DNA of 64,000 nt from NCBI GenBank assembly GCA_963422565.1, contig OY730228.1, positions 1,922,001 through 1,986,000 of the forward strand, given 5' to 3'. Of the stretch, positions 33,941 to 43,074 are shown one piece after another (position 1 is the first letter of the stretch; every line of letters begins with the position of its first letter). The position numbers and the translations under genes were made by a program. This stretch comes from G963422565 sp963422565 (GTDB lineage Bacteria; Pseudomonadota; Alphaproteobacteria; MPNO01). The notes under the pieces are model-generated. The model made no database searches and was not told the origin of the DNA. It worked only from the letters and a program-made list of their open reading frames with translations.

Positions 33941-36900
33941 CTATTCCGGCTCGAACACCAGCTCCGGCACCGCCGCTTCCCATGCCTCGCATCGCGCGCT
34001 GTCGCGATATTGCGGTTCCGACTCCTCGCGGCTCCAGCCGACGACGGCGTGGAGTTCCGCCGACCGGCAACGCATCCGCGCGGGCGGCTCGAAGGCCCGC
34101 GCGAGCTGCCCCACCGCGTTGCCCGCGCGGTCGCGCAGCCGCCAGCGTCCGTTGTCGGAGCGGTCGGCGGTCAGCGGGTCGCCCGGCGCCAGCGCGGCGA
34201 TGGCGGCGTGGATGGGGTTTCCCGCCGCGAAACGCCCGGCGAAGCCGAGGTCCACGTCCTTGAGGCCGAGCCGGAAATGGCGGTATCGCAGCGCCGCCGG
34301 CGCCGGCGGAAGCACCGCCGGTTCGCGGTGCAGAACCGCGGAATGCCCGCGAAGCGGGTCCTGTATCCGGTGCGGGCCGGGGAAACGCGCGAGCGTCAGG
34401 GTGTGCCGCGCGCGGGTCATGGCCACGTAGTAGAGCCGGCGCGGCGCGTCCGCGTCCTCGCCGGTTCCGATGCGGTCCCAGCCGCCGTCCAGCACCGCCA
34501 CGTGGTCGAACTCCAGCCCCTTGGCACCGTGGGCGCTCGCCAGCAGCAGGCCGCGTTGCCGCCGGCGCGCGTCCCGGCCCCACTCCGCCAGCCATTCGAT
34601 GAGGCGGTCCGCCGGGGTTTCCCCGCCGCCGGTTTCCAGCGCGTATTCCTCCACCGCCTGCCGCAGCAGGTCGTGCCAGCGGTCGCGCGGTCGCTCCGCC
34701 ATCCACCCGTCCAGCGCCGCGCCATCGACGAGCCGGTTGTCCGGACGGCGCAGCCAGGCGACGAACGCCCGCGTTTCGCGCAGGCGCCAGAAGCCGGGGA
34801 TTTTCTCCGTTGCCAGCTGCGCCGGGATGCCGTGCAGTTCGCAGAACGCACGCACGGGCGCGAGGTAATCCCACTCGCGCGCGAGCACGGCGCAGCGCGA
34901 CCAGTCCCAGCCCGGATCGAGCGCGGCAAGGCGCGACAGTTCCGCCATGACGGCTTGCGTCTGCGCGACGGGATTGTCTCCGGCCGCCGGGCCGCCGCCC
35001 ACGGGCAGGATTTGCACCCGCCCGCGCGCCACCGGGTCCCGCGCTTCCCACTCCCCGCCGGGCGGGTCCTTCGCGCGCGCCCGGTCGATATGGATCGGAT
35101 GGTCTGCCTTCATGCGCTCCCGCGCGGGCTCGATCGCGGCATTGGCCGCCGCCATGACGTGCGCCGTGGAGCGGTAATTGTCCGTCAGCCAAGTGGGCCG
35201 CGATCCGTAATCCGCCTCGAAGCGGCGGATATATTTCACCGAGGCGCCGTTGAAGGCGTAGACGTTCTGGTCGTCGTCGCCCACCGCGAACAGGGTGAGT
35301 TTGGCGGAATCGTCCTCCAGCATGCGCCCGGCCAGCGCCGAGATCAGGGCGTATTCGTCGCGGCCGATATCCTGGTATTCGTCGACGAGGATCCAGCGGA
35401 AGCCCGCCAGCAGACGTTCGCGGCGCTCGTCGGCGTCCTCGGGCGGCAGATTCTCTCCGCGCAGCAGCGCGGCAGCCTGCCGAAGGACGGCCCGGAACGC
35501 CTCGTCGTCGGGGCGCCCTGCCCGGCTCTCGAAGCTTGCGCCGGCCAGCCGCATCGCCAGCGCGTGGCAGGTGAGCACGGTGACGCCGCGCGCGTCGCCG
35601 CCGATCAGGTCCGCGAGGCGGCGGCGGATATCGACGGCGGCGTGGCGGTTGTAGGCCAGCGCCAGAATGCCGCGCGGGTTCTCGCGCCGCGCGCGGACCA
35701 GCCAAGCGATGCGATGGACCAGCACGCGGGTCTTGCCGGAGCCGGGGCCGGCGAGCACCAGCACGTTCGTCTTCTCGCGGTCGTCGGCGACGATGCGGCG
35801 CTGGACCGGGTTCCGCAAGCTGTCGACGATAGCGCGCCACGAGTCCGGGGTGGTCTGGCGGGCGACCTCCCGATCCCGCCCCGGCAGCCAGCGGTCGAGA
35901 AACGCGCGCTCCCGCAACCCGAAATAGTCCATCGCCAGGCGCAGCGCCTCGCGCATGGAACGCAGGCCGCGTTCGGCGAACTCGACCATGACATGGATAT
36001 GCAGCGTGCGGCGCTTGTAATGCATCTCGAGGGGGGCGAAGTCGGCCGGGGTAAAGTGCCGGTCGCGCCGTTTCAGGCGGACGGTCATGGCCGGGCGGAA
36101 GACCGCCAGCCCCTTGTTGAGGCGGACGACTTCCTGTTCGTGCAGCCACAGCAGCGCGCGGCGCAGCAGCTTGTCGGGGTTCTTCGTCCGGCTCTTCAGG
36201 AGCATGTCGGAGTCGAGCGCCCGCGCGAGCTTGCCGAGCGTGGTTTCCACCAGCAGGTCGGTGCCCCGGCGGCGCGGCGGCAGGCACTCCAGCAGATGTT
36301 CCAGCAGGCGCCGCGCCGCGCCGCGCCGCAGGGCGGCGGTTTCCTCCAGCGCGCCCCATTCGCGGCCCAGCGTGATTTGCACGGTTTCCGCGTCGCGCTT
36401 GCGCACGCTCAGGCTGCCGACGGCGCCGTCGGCGTCGCGGTCGTCCCAGCCGCGCCCGTCCCACGCAAGGCTGCGCACGATACGCCACAGGCGTTCCGGC
36501 AGGGGATCGGCCAGGCCCCCGTCGCGAAGCGCCTGGGTGGCGATGCGCAGATGCAGCACCGCCGCGTCGCCCTTGCCCTGGTCCGGCGCCGCCTCGCGCA
36601 TATGCGCGATCAGCGCGGTCTCCAGCGCCTCCGCTTCCGCGAGGCGCTTGCGGGAGGCCCGGTCCACGCCGGCGTGGACGAAGGCCGTGAGCGCCGCGTC
36701 GTTGGCGGCGATGCCCCACCGCTCGAGGTCGCGCAAGGCCCCGACCACGTCCTCGGCGCTCAGTCCGGCGATCCCCATCAGTTCGTCGGTGCTGACTCCC
36801 TCGTCGGGTTCGGAGTCGATCAGCGCCTCGACGATGCGGAGCAACGGCCCGCGGCGGCTTTCCTCCACCGCCGCGCGCGCCAGGTTCGCGCGCGCTTCCT

Positions 36901-39160
36901 CGAGCGAGGACACCCGGAGCGCGGAGGCGAACACCGCGACCCGGTTCTCCTCGCGAGTCAGCAGGTCCGCTTCCTCGAGCCATGAGATCGCCGTGCGCAC
37001 GCGCGTACCGTCGGTGAGAGGGTCGTGGTCGCGGTCGAACGCCCTGTCCTCGTCCTCCTCGAGGATTTCGCCCGGCGTGGCCACCACCTCGCCGCCCAGG
37101 CGCTTCTTCGCGTCCAGCCTCCGCAGCGCCCGGAAAACCCCGTCGATCTCCTTGCGAGTCAGCCGTGCCCGCGCCGACATGCCGAACCGGCGCTCCACAT
37201 CGTCAGCCGCATATAGCAGCACGCAGCGCGCCGGTTCGCGGTCGCGCCCGGCGCGGCCGGCCTCCTGGAGATAGTTCTCGAGCGAGTCCGGGATGTCGGC
37301 ATGAACGACCAGCCGCACGTCCGGCTTGTCGATCCCCATGCCGAAGGCGTTGGTCGCGGCGATGGCGCGCAACTCGCCGCCAATGAAGCGCCGCTGCACG
37401 TCCTTCTTCGTTTCCGGCGGCAGACCGGCATGGAAATGCGCCGCTTCCAGCCCCTTGAGCCGCAGATATTCGGCGGCCTCCTCGGCTTGCGCCCGCGTCG
37501 CGCGGTAGACGATGGCGCCGCCCTGCCCGCCGGCGGGCAGGGCCGATTCCAGCGCCTGGCCGATATCCGCGAGTTTCCGCTCTTCGGAGGTGGGGATCGT
37601 CTCGAACGCAAGATTGGGACGGTCGGCGCCGCCGTCGAACACCGCCAGTTCGACCCCGAGCTCGTCGCGGAAATACCCCTCGAGGTCCTCCGCCACTTCG
37701 GGCTTCGCGGTCGCCGTCAGGCACAGCACCGGGGGAGGCGGTTCCTCGCCCGCCCGTTCCCGGACGAAGCGGCCCACATAGCGGTAGTCGGGGCGGAAAT
37801 CGTGCCCCCAGCGCGACAGGCAGTGCGCCTCGTCGAGCACCCAGGCGCCGATCTCGCGCTGGTCGAGCGCCCGGCGCAGGGGGCGCGACCGCAGCTGCTC
37901 GGGCGAGGCGAGGAGAATCCCCGCATCGCCCAGCCGGACCCGGTCCAGCGCGTCCGCGCGCTCGGGCATCGACAGCATCCCGTTGACGGTCGCGCAGGCG
38001 GTAATGCCGCGCGCCTCCAGCCCCGCCACCTGGTCCGCCATCAGCGCGACCAGCGGCGAGATGACCACCGTCAGCGCCCCGGTCTTGTCGTAACGCGACA
38101 GCGCCGGGATCTGGTAGCACAGAGACTTGCCGGCGCCCGTCGGCAATATGCCGAGGACGTGCCGGCCCGCCATCGCCGCCTCGACGATGGCCCGTTGCAG
38201 GGAACGCCCGTCCGCGCCCGCCGGTTCCGCGCGGAAATCGTCGAAACCGAACCAGTGCTTCAGTTCGCGGCGCGCATCGTGGTGCTTGCGGCACCAGCCG
38301 CAGGCGGGGTCGGCGCAGGCGTTGTCGCGCAGCCGCCGCACCAGGCGCCCGGCCTCGGGGAACCGGTGGCGCACCCAGGGCGGCATCACCGAGCTGCCGC
38401 CGGCGACCGACAGCCATGCCAGCGCGTAGGCGAGCGGCCACCCGGACGCGCTCGCGTCTGCCGCCGCGCGCCGCGCCTCGGCCGCGCAGGCGGCGCCTTC
38501 CAGCAGCCGGCCGATGGCCGCCCGGGCTTCCGCGTCCGACGGGCGGGGCCGACCCCGGAGCGTGGCGAAAAAGCCGTCGAGCGCGCGGTCGGCGCCGTCC
38601 GGCTCCGGCACGCAGAGCCGGTGCCAGGCCGTCAGCAGGTCCGGCGCGGCGCTTTGCAGGGCGCGCCGCTCGTCGCCGAAAAGCTCCAGCGCGAGGCGCG
38701 CGTCGCTTTCCGGGTTGTTGCCCCGCGCGTGCTTGAGATCGCCGCTCCGGTAGTGCTTGACCAGACGGTGGTAGGGGTTGCGCGGAAAGGCGAGCGGGCT
38801 CAGGCGCAGCGTATCCACGGCCGGCAGTTTCAGCAGGCGCAGGTCCGGCCTCGCCGCCGCGAGATGCGGCAGGTCGTGCGCGGCGACATTGTGGCCGAGC
38901 ACGAAGGAGACGCCCTCCGCCAGATCGTCGAGCCGCGCCAGCGCCGCGGCCATCCCCTTGCCCGAATGCGCCGCCGACTCGCCCGTGTCCCCGCGCACCG
39001 CGCCGAAGGCGTGGACGGAGCCGTCTTCCGCGCCGACCTCGAGATCGAGCGCGAGGCAATCGGGCCGGAAAGCCGCGCCGCGTTCGGGCGCCGGCGCGGC
39101 GACCCACGCGGCGGCCATTTCGGCGAAGCCGCCCCGGGCTTCCCCCCGTTCCCCGCTCAA
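33941..39160 (-). CDS. Exonuclease-RecQ-UvrD fusion helicase
   Basis: This 1739-residue protein joins three machines. Residues about 30-175 resemble a DEDD 3'-5' exonuclease: DLE, GHNVAAHDLPHL and NNPESDARLA, the last motif with Asn in place of His. Residues about 330-680 are a RecQ helicase: PTGAGKS near 344, VLDEAHCLSRWGHDFRP, ATNAFGMGIDKPDVR and QEAGRAGRD. Wing-helix-like sequence follows. Residues about 1125-1600 are a UvrD-type helicase: AGPGSGKT near 1135, LVDEYQD near 1258, GDDDQNVYAFNG, SAHGAKGLEF and YVAMTRARHTL. It probably unwinds and trims DNA in repair or in defence. TTG at 39160 was taken as start; ATG at 39118 is possible. Flanked by IS material on both sides. Confidence 0.85.
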   Translation of the reverse strand: MSGERGEARGGFAEMAAAWVAAPAPERGAAFRPDCLALDLEVGAEDGSVHAFGAVRGDTGESAAHSGKGMAAALARLDDLAEGVSFVLGHNVAAHDLPHLAAARPDLRLLKLPAVDTLRLSPLAFPRNPYHRLVKHYRSGDLKHARGNNPESDARLALELFGDERRALQSAAPDLLTAWHRLCVPEPDGADRALDGFFATLRGRPRPSDAEARAAIGRLLEGAACAAEARRAAADASASGWPLAYALAWLSVAGGSSVMPPWVRHRFPEAGRLVRRLRDNACADPACGWCRKHHDARRELKHWFGFDDFRAEPAGADGRSLQRAIVEAAMAGRHVLGILPTGAGKSLCYQIPALSRYDKTGALTVVISPLVALMADQVAGLEARGITACATVNGMLSMPERADALDRVRLGDAGILLASPEQLRSRPLRRALDQREIGAWVLDEAHCLSRWGHDFRPDYRYVGRFVRERAGEEPPPPVLCLTATAKPEVAEDLEGYFRDELGVELAVFDGGADRPNLAFETIPTSEERKLADIGQALESALPAGGQGGAIVYRATRAQAEEAAEYLRLKGLEAAHFHAGLPPETKKDVQRRFIGGELRAIAATNAFGMGIDKPDVRLVVHADIPDSLENYLQEAGRAGRDREPARCVLLYAADDVERRFGMSARARLTRKEIDGVFRALRRLDAKKRLGGEVVATPGEILEEDEDRAFDRDHDPLTDGTRVRTAISWLEEADLLTREENRVAVFASALRVSSLEEARANLARAAVEESRRGPLLRIVEALIDSEPDEGVSTDELMGIAGLSAEDVVGALRDLERWGIAANDAALTAFVHAGVDRASRKRLAEAEALETALIAHMREAAPDQGKGDAAVLHLRIATQALRDGGLADPLPERLWRIVRSLAWDGRGWDDRDADGAVGSLSVRKRDAETVQITLGREWGALEETAALRRGAARRLLEHLLECLPPRRRGTDLLVETTLGKLARALDSDMLLKSRTKNPDKLLRRALLWLHEQEVVRLNKGLAVFRPAMTVRLKRRDRHFTPADFAPLEMHYKRRTLHIHVMVEFAERGLRSMREALRLAMDYFGLRERAFLDRWLPGRDREVARQTTPDSWRAIVDSLRNPVQRRIVADDREKTNVLVLAGPGSGKTRVLVHRIAWLVRARRENPRGILALAYNRHAAVDIRRRLADLIGGDARGVTVLTCHALAMRLAGASFESRAGRPDDEAFRAVLRQAAALLRGENLPPEDADERRERLLAGFRWILVDEYQDIGRDEYALISALAGRMLEDDSAKLTLFAVGDDDQNVYAFNGASVKYIRRFEADYGSRPTWLTDNYRSTAHVMAAANAAIEPARERMKADHPIHIDRARAKDPPGGEWEARDPVARGRVQILPVGGGPAAGDNPVAQTQAVMAELSRLAALDPGWDWSRCAVLAREWDYLAPVRAFCELHGIPAQLATEKIPGFWRLRETRAFVAWLRRPDNRLVDGAALDGWMAERPRDRWHDLLRQAVEEYALETGGGETPADRLIEWLAEWGRDARRRQRGLLLASAHGAKGLEFDHVAVLDGGWDRIGTGEDADAPRRLYYVAMTRARHTLTLARFPGPHRIQDPLRGHSAVLHREPAVLPPAPAALRYRHFRLGLKDVDLGFAGRFAAGNPIHAAIAALAPGDPLTADRSDNGRWRLRDRAGNAVGQLARAFEPPARMRCRSAELHAVVGWSREESEPQYRDSARCEAWEAAVPELVFEPE

Positions 39161-39329
39161 CGCCGCCCCCGCCCAACGCCCGCGCCGCCGCGTCCCGGCC
39201 GCGCCTCAATATATCGGGTATCCGGCTTCCGCGCCCCCGACCGACTCGCCGGGTTTTCGGAAAGGCTCAATTCGTGAATGGTAGGCATATTGATAGGATC
39301 TTTGCGGATTCGCCTTGGAGATCGGAGGG

Positions 39330-39450
39330 ATGGATCACGAGCGGTTTCGGGACTGGTTTTTGCGTGTCGATGAGCTGGCGGCAGTGCTGTCGGACCCGCC
39401 GGGGGGGGCGCGGCCTCGCTGGCGGCGATCGAGCTGGGCGTGGATGACGA
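39330..39450 (+). pseudogene. IS1595-like transposase, N-terminal remnant
   Basis: After a GGAGGG site, ATG at 39330 begins MDHERFRDWFLRVDELAAVLSDP. After a run of eight Gs (39401-39408) another frame continues AASLAAIELGVDDERR. Together they match the start of IS1595-type transposases (FRDWL, VDEL, AVLS, ASLAAIEL), but with an internal loss after VDEL and a frameshift at the G run. Everything beyond about 39450 is gone. It abuts the epimerase fragment read from the other strand. I rely on family memory here, so the assignment is moderate. Confidence 0.5.
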
Positions 39451-39548
39451 GCGGCGCGTATCCGGCATCGCGCAGCGCTTTGACGGCGGCCGCCCCGAGC
39501 GTGCCGCTGCCGCCGGTGACGACGACCCTGGCGCCGCCCGGCCCTCGG
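39410..39548 (-). pseudogene. NAD-dependent epimerase, N-terminal fragment
   Basis: The reverse strand encodes ARVVVTGGSGTLGAAAVKAL followed by RDAGYAPLVIHAQLD, the Rossmann start of a nucleotide-sugar epimerase, and then runs into the transposase remnant. No start codon is visible and it lies in a different frame from the preceding DapA-like sequence. It appears to be what is left of a second gene of a dapA-like/epimerase operon after an IS-linked deletion. Confidence 0.55.
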
Positions 39549-39559
39549 CCGGCAAGGGG

Positions 39560-40312
39560 CCGCCGTCCCAGCGCGGGAACCGGGTCACCGGGATGCCGCG
39601 CAGCCGGAACGCCACCGCGCCCCGCCCGTACCGCCCGATCGCACCGATCACGATCTGCGCCGCCCTGTTCACCCGTGCCTGAAGCGCGGCGGCCGCTTCG
39701 TAGTCCCGCGCATCGACCGCCCGCCAGAGCGCCGCGCAAAGTTCGGGGGCGAAGCTCGTCGGCGGGTTGATCATCCCGGCAACGCCAAAGGGCGCGCGGC
39801 CGAAGATGTCGGCGTTGCCGTTGAGCACCGAGACGTCTTCCGGAAACAGCCGCACGAAGTCGGGCATGGGGCCGGAGCGAGATCGAGATGCCGGAATATT
39901 CGGGGTTCTCGTAGATCGGCAGCGGCAGAGGAACCGCGCCGCCGACGGCGCGGAAATGGGCACGGATCGCGGCTTCGGGCGCGTCGCGGTAATAGTAGAA
40001 TGGGATGATGCCGATGCCGTCGGCGCCATGGCGCGCGGCGTGCTCGGCGAGCGCGACGGTCGTCGGGATGTCGGCGGTGCCGACATGGACGACGACCGGC
40101 AAGCGCCCGGCGGTCCGCTCGAGAACGATCTCGGCCGCCCTCTCGCGCTCTGCCGCCGACATCGCGGGACCCTGGCCGGAGGAGCCGAGCACGAACAACC
40201 CCTGAATCCCGGCGCGCGGATAGAAGTCGATCAGGAAGCGGAACGTGGGCGCGTCGAGCGCGCCGTCCGCGTCGAACGGCGTGATGACCGGAACCACGAT
40301 CCCGCTCAGCAT
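39560..40312 (-). pseudogene. Dihydrodipicolinate synthase-family (DapA-like) lyase, frameshifted
   Basis: The start MLSGIVVPVITPFDADGALD, the GSSGQG phosphate loop, ADIPTTVALAEHAARHGADG and IYENPEYSGISIS are in one frame. The remainder (MPDFVRLFPEDVSVLNG, GVAGMINPPTSFAPELC, IGAIGRYG) is in another. The switch is at a run of four G/C at 39868-39871; one base fewer would restore the frame. The C-terminal end is also eroded before the epimerase fragment. DHDPS-family aldolases make or cleave pyruvate-linked compounds. The usual catalytic Lys region falls in the shifted part. A sequencing error could mimic the frameshift but not the downstream deletion. Confidence 0.72.
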
Positions 40313-40337
40313 CGCCGTCTCTCTCCTTGCCGCGGCG

Positions 40338-40356
40338 CCTGAGCAATTGAATCAGG
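40338..40356. promoter_or_regulatory. Possible operator, interrupted inverted repeat
   Basis: CCTGA and TCAGG flank a 9-base AT-rich centre in the short gap between the divergent DapA-like pseudogene and the CoxL-like gene. The form resembles GntR-type operators, but no regulator gene is adjacent. Low confidence. Confidence 0.25.
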
Positions 40357-40394
40357 ACGGCGAGGCAACTAAACCCCTCTCATCGAGGATGCGA

Positions 40395-42821
40395 ATGCCC
40401 GAACCCGCCATCGCCGAACCCCCGGCCCCGCCCGCCGCCGCGATCGGCGCCGCCCCGCCGCGCAAGGAAGACCTTCGTTTTCTGCGGGGCGAGGGGCGGT
40501 TCCTCGCCAACCGCGTCCTCGACGGCGAGGCGCATGCCGTTTTCGTCCGCGCGCCGGCCGCCCATGCCCGCATCCGCGCGGTCGAGACCCGCGAGGCGGC
40601 GCGGGCGCCGGGCGTGCTCGCAGTGCTGACCGGGGCAGACGCGCGTGCCGACCGGCTCGGCGGCATTCCCTGGGAGGTCCGCCCGCCGCAGCCGGAGGGC
40701 GCGGCGGGCGGGTCGCTGCCGCCGATCGGCGATCCCTCGGTCGCGCCGCCGCAGCCGGTGATGGCCGCCCACCGGGTGCGGCATGTCGGCGAGATCCTGG
40801 CGATGGTCGTCGCCGAGACCGCCGCGCGCGCCCGCGACGCCGCCGAGCTCGTCGGGCTGGAGCTGGACGAGCTGCCGGCCGCGATCGGCGCCGCGCCGCC
40901 GCGCCGTCCGGGCGCGCCCGCGATCCATGCCGCGTTCCCCGACGGCCGCGCCTTCACGATGGAGCGCGGCGATGCGGAGGCGGTCGACCGCGCCTTCGCC
41001 GCCGCGCATCACGTCGCCCGCCTGCGGAGCGTCAACCAGCGCATTCTCGCCAACCCGATCGAGACGCGGGGCGCGGTCGGCGTCTACGACCCGGACGCGG
41101 GCCGCTACACCCTCTTCACCCCGGCGGGCAAGCCGCACCCGGTCCGCGACACGCTCGCCCGGGCCGTATTCGGTATCCCTCCCGAGTGGATCCGAGTGGT
41201 CGCCGGCGACATCGGCGGCGGCTTCGGCGCCAAGAACGTGCTCTATCCCGAGCAGTGCCTGGTGCTCTGGGCGGCACGGCGGCTCGGCCGGCCGGTCAAA
41301 TGGATCCAGGACCGGATCGAGGCGGCGCAGAGCGACATGCAGGGGCGCGGCCAGACCATCTCGGTCGCGTTGGCGATCGACGAGGACGGCCGCTTCACCG
41401 CGCTCAGGGTCGCGGCGGTCGCCGATCTCGGCGCGCATTTCGCGCCCCGCGCGGTCAACCCGGCGACTCTCCACCGGCTGATCCTGCCCTCCGTCTACGA
41501 TATCCCGCTGCTCCATCTCCGTGTCGAAGGGGTCTTCTCCAACGCCGCGCCGACCTGCTCGATCCGCGGCGCCGGCGCGCCCGAATCCGTCTTCGCGCTG
41601 GAGAGGGCGATCGACATCGCGGCCCGCGAGATCGACGCCGATCCGGTTGCGCTCAGGCGGCGCAACCTGATCCCGGAAGCGGCGATGCCCTACCGCACGG
41701 CGTTCGGCCTCCGATATGATTGCGGCCAGTTCGCCCGCAACATGGACCGGGCGGCGGCGCTGATCGACCGGGACGGGTTTCCCGCCCGGCGCGTGGCCGC
41801 GGCAGGGAGGGGCAGATGCCGAGGCCTCGCTTTCGCCAACCTGCTCGAGGTCCACGGGGCCGGGATCGGCGAGGTGGCGGAGCTCCGCGTCGACGCGCGC
41901 GGCCGGCCGACGGTGCTGATCGGCACCCAGTCGAGCGGCCAGGGCCATGAGACGGTCTACGCCCAGATCGCGGCCGAGGCGCTGGGCGCACCGCTCGCCG
42001 ACGTGACCGTCGTCCAGGGCGACACCGATCAAGTCGCCGAGGGGAACGGCACCGGCGCCTCGCGATCGCTCATCGTCGGCGGCTCGGCCCTGCTCGGCGC
42101 CGCGGACGGGGTCGTCGCGCAGGCGCGCGCCGTCGCCGCGCATCTGCTGGAATCCGCGGTCGCGGACATCGCCTTCGCCGGCGGCGTGTTTCGCGTCGCC
42201 GGCACCGATCGCGCGGTCGGGCTCCGGGAGGTCGCCGACGCGGCGCACGATCCCGCCCGTCTGCCGGCCGGAGCCGCGCCGGGGCTCTCGGGCAGAGCCC
42301 GTTTCGATCCCGAGGCGCCGACCTTCCCCAACGGCTGCCACGCTTGCGAGGTCGAAGTCGATCCCGAGACGGGCGCGGTGGAGATCGCCGCCTATGCGCT
42401 GGTCCAGGACTCGGGGATACAGGTGCATCCGGCCATCGTCGAGGGGCAGATCCAGGGCGGGGCTGCCTACGGGATCGGCCAGGCACTGTGCGAGGACGCG
42501 CGCTGCGACCCGGAGACCGGACAGGTTCTGCGCGCCACCTTCATGGACTACGCCATGCCGCGCGCCTCCGACATCCCGTCTTTCCGGTTCCACGCGGTCG
42601 AGCTCCCCTGCGCCAACAACCCGCTCGGCGTGAAGGCCTGCGGCGAGTCGGGCGCCGCCGGTCCGCCGCCCGCCGTCGTCGGCGCGATCGTCGATGCGCT
42701 GCGCGGCTTCGGCGTCCGCCATGTCGAGATGCCGGCGACGCCCGAGCGGGTCTGGCGCGCGATCCGGGACGCCCGGACGGGGCGCGCAGCGGCGGCCGCC
42801 CCGTCCGACGGTCCGGCATGA
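40395..42821 (+). CDS. Xanthine dehydrogenase-family molybdopterin-binding subunit (CoxL-like, second orphan)
   Basis: The 808-residue product has the hammerhead domain (KEDLRFLRGEGRFLANRVLD at the start) and molybdopterin motifs DIGGGFGAKNVLYPEQ and GTQSSGQGHETVYAQIAAE. The catalytic Glu is in KACGESGAAG. In the cofactor loop the usual RGAGRPE appears as RGAGAPES, with Ala for Arg. ATG at 40395 has GAGG seven bases upstream. As with the copy at 12-14 kb, no FeS or FAD subunit gene is adjacent; mobile remnants lie beyond both ends. Confidence 0.9.
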   Translation: MPEPAIAEPPAPPAAAIGAAPPRKEDLRFLRGEGRFLANRVLDGEAHAVFVRAPAAHARIRAVETREAARAPGVLAVLTGADARADRLGGIPWEVRPPQPEGAAGGSLPPIGDPSVAPPQPVMAAHRVRHVGEILAMVVAETAARARDAAELVGLELDELPAAIGAAPPRRPGAPAIHAAFPDGRAFTMERGDAEAVDRAFAAAHHVARLRSVNQRILANPIETRGAVGVYDPDAGRYTLFTPAGKPHPVRDTLARAVFGIPPEWIRVVAGDIGGGFGAKNVLYPEQCLVLWAARRLGRPVKWIQDRIEAAQSDMQGRGQTISVALAIDEDGRFTALRVAAVADLGAHFAPRAVNPATLHRLILPSVYDIPLLHLRVEGVFSNAAPTCSIRGAGAPESVFALERAIDIAAREIDADPVALRRRNLIPEAAMPYRTAFGLRYDCGQFARNMDRAAALIDRDGFPARRVAAAGRGRCRGLAFANLLEVHGAGIGEVAELRVDARGRPTVLIGTQSSGQGHETVYAQIAAEALGAPLADVTVVQGDTDQVAEGNGTGASRSLIVGGSALLGAADGVVAQARAVAAHLLESAVADIAFAGGVFRVAGTDRAVGLREVADAAHDPARLPAGAAPGLSGRARFDPEAPTFPNGCHACEVEVDPETGAVEIAAYALVQDSGIQVHPAIVEGQIQGGAAYGIGQALCEDARCDPETGQVLRATFMDYAMPRASDIPSFRFHAVELPCANNPLGVKACGESGAAGPPPAVVGAIVDALRGFGVRHVEMPATPERVWRAIRDARTGRAAAAAPSDGPA

Positions 42822-42898
42822 CGCGAGGCCCTCATAAGCGACAACCCGATATCGGGCTCCGGATGTCGTATCCCGCCGCGGCGACGCGATTCGGAGGG

Positions 42899-43074
42899 AT
42901 GGACGAGGATCGGGACGTGCTGATGTCGTTTCTGCCGCCTGGGTGGCGGGAGTCGCTGCGCGAGACGAAAGCATCGACGGGTCTGCGCGAGGATAAGTCG
43001 GTAGAGAACCCGTCGCGGGCGCTGCCGCCCCTTGTTTCCGGGCCCCGGAGCTCGTACAGGCCGGGCTCCGAGCG
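42899..43074 (+). pseudogene. IS4-like transposase, N-terminal remnant
   Basis: A GGAGGG site precedes ATG at 42899. The frame begins MDEDRDVLMSFLPPGWRESL and continues RETKASTGLREDKSVEN, which resembles the opening of IS4-type transposases (a leucine/phenylalanine-rich start, PPGW, charged K/R segment, ENLLR-like). It then loses similarity and ends just after the start of the next gene. No catalytic core remains. Family assignment is tentative. Confidence 0.4.

Noticed and set aside
40338..40356. Strong GntR operator
   Set aside because: Only the five-base arms match; no regulator gene in the window. Kept as a low-confidence site only.
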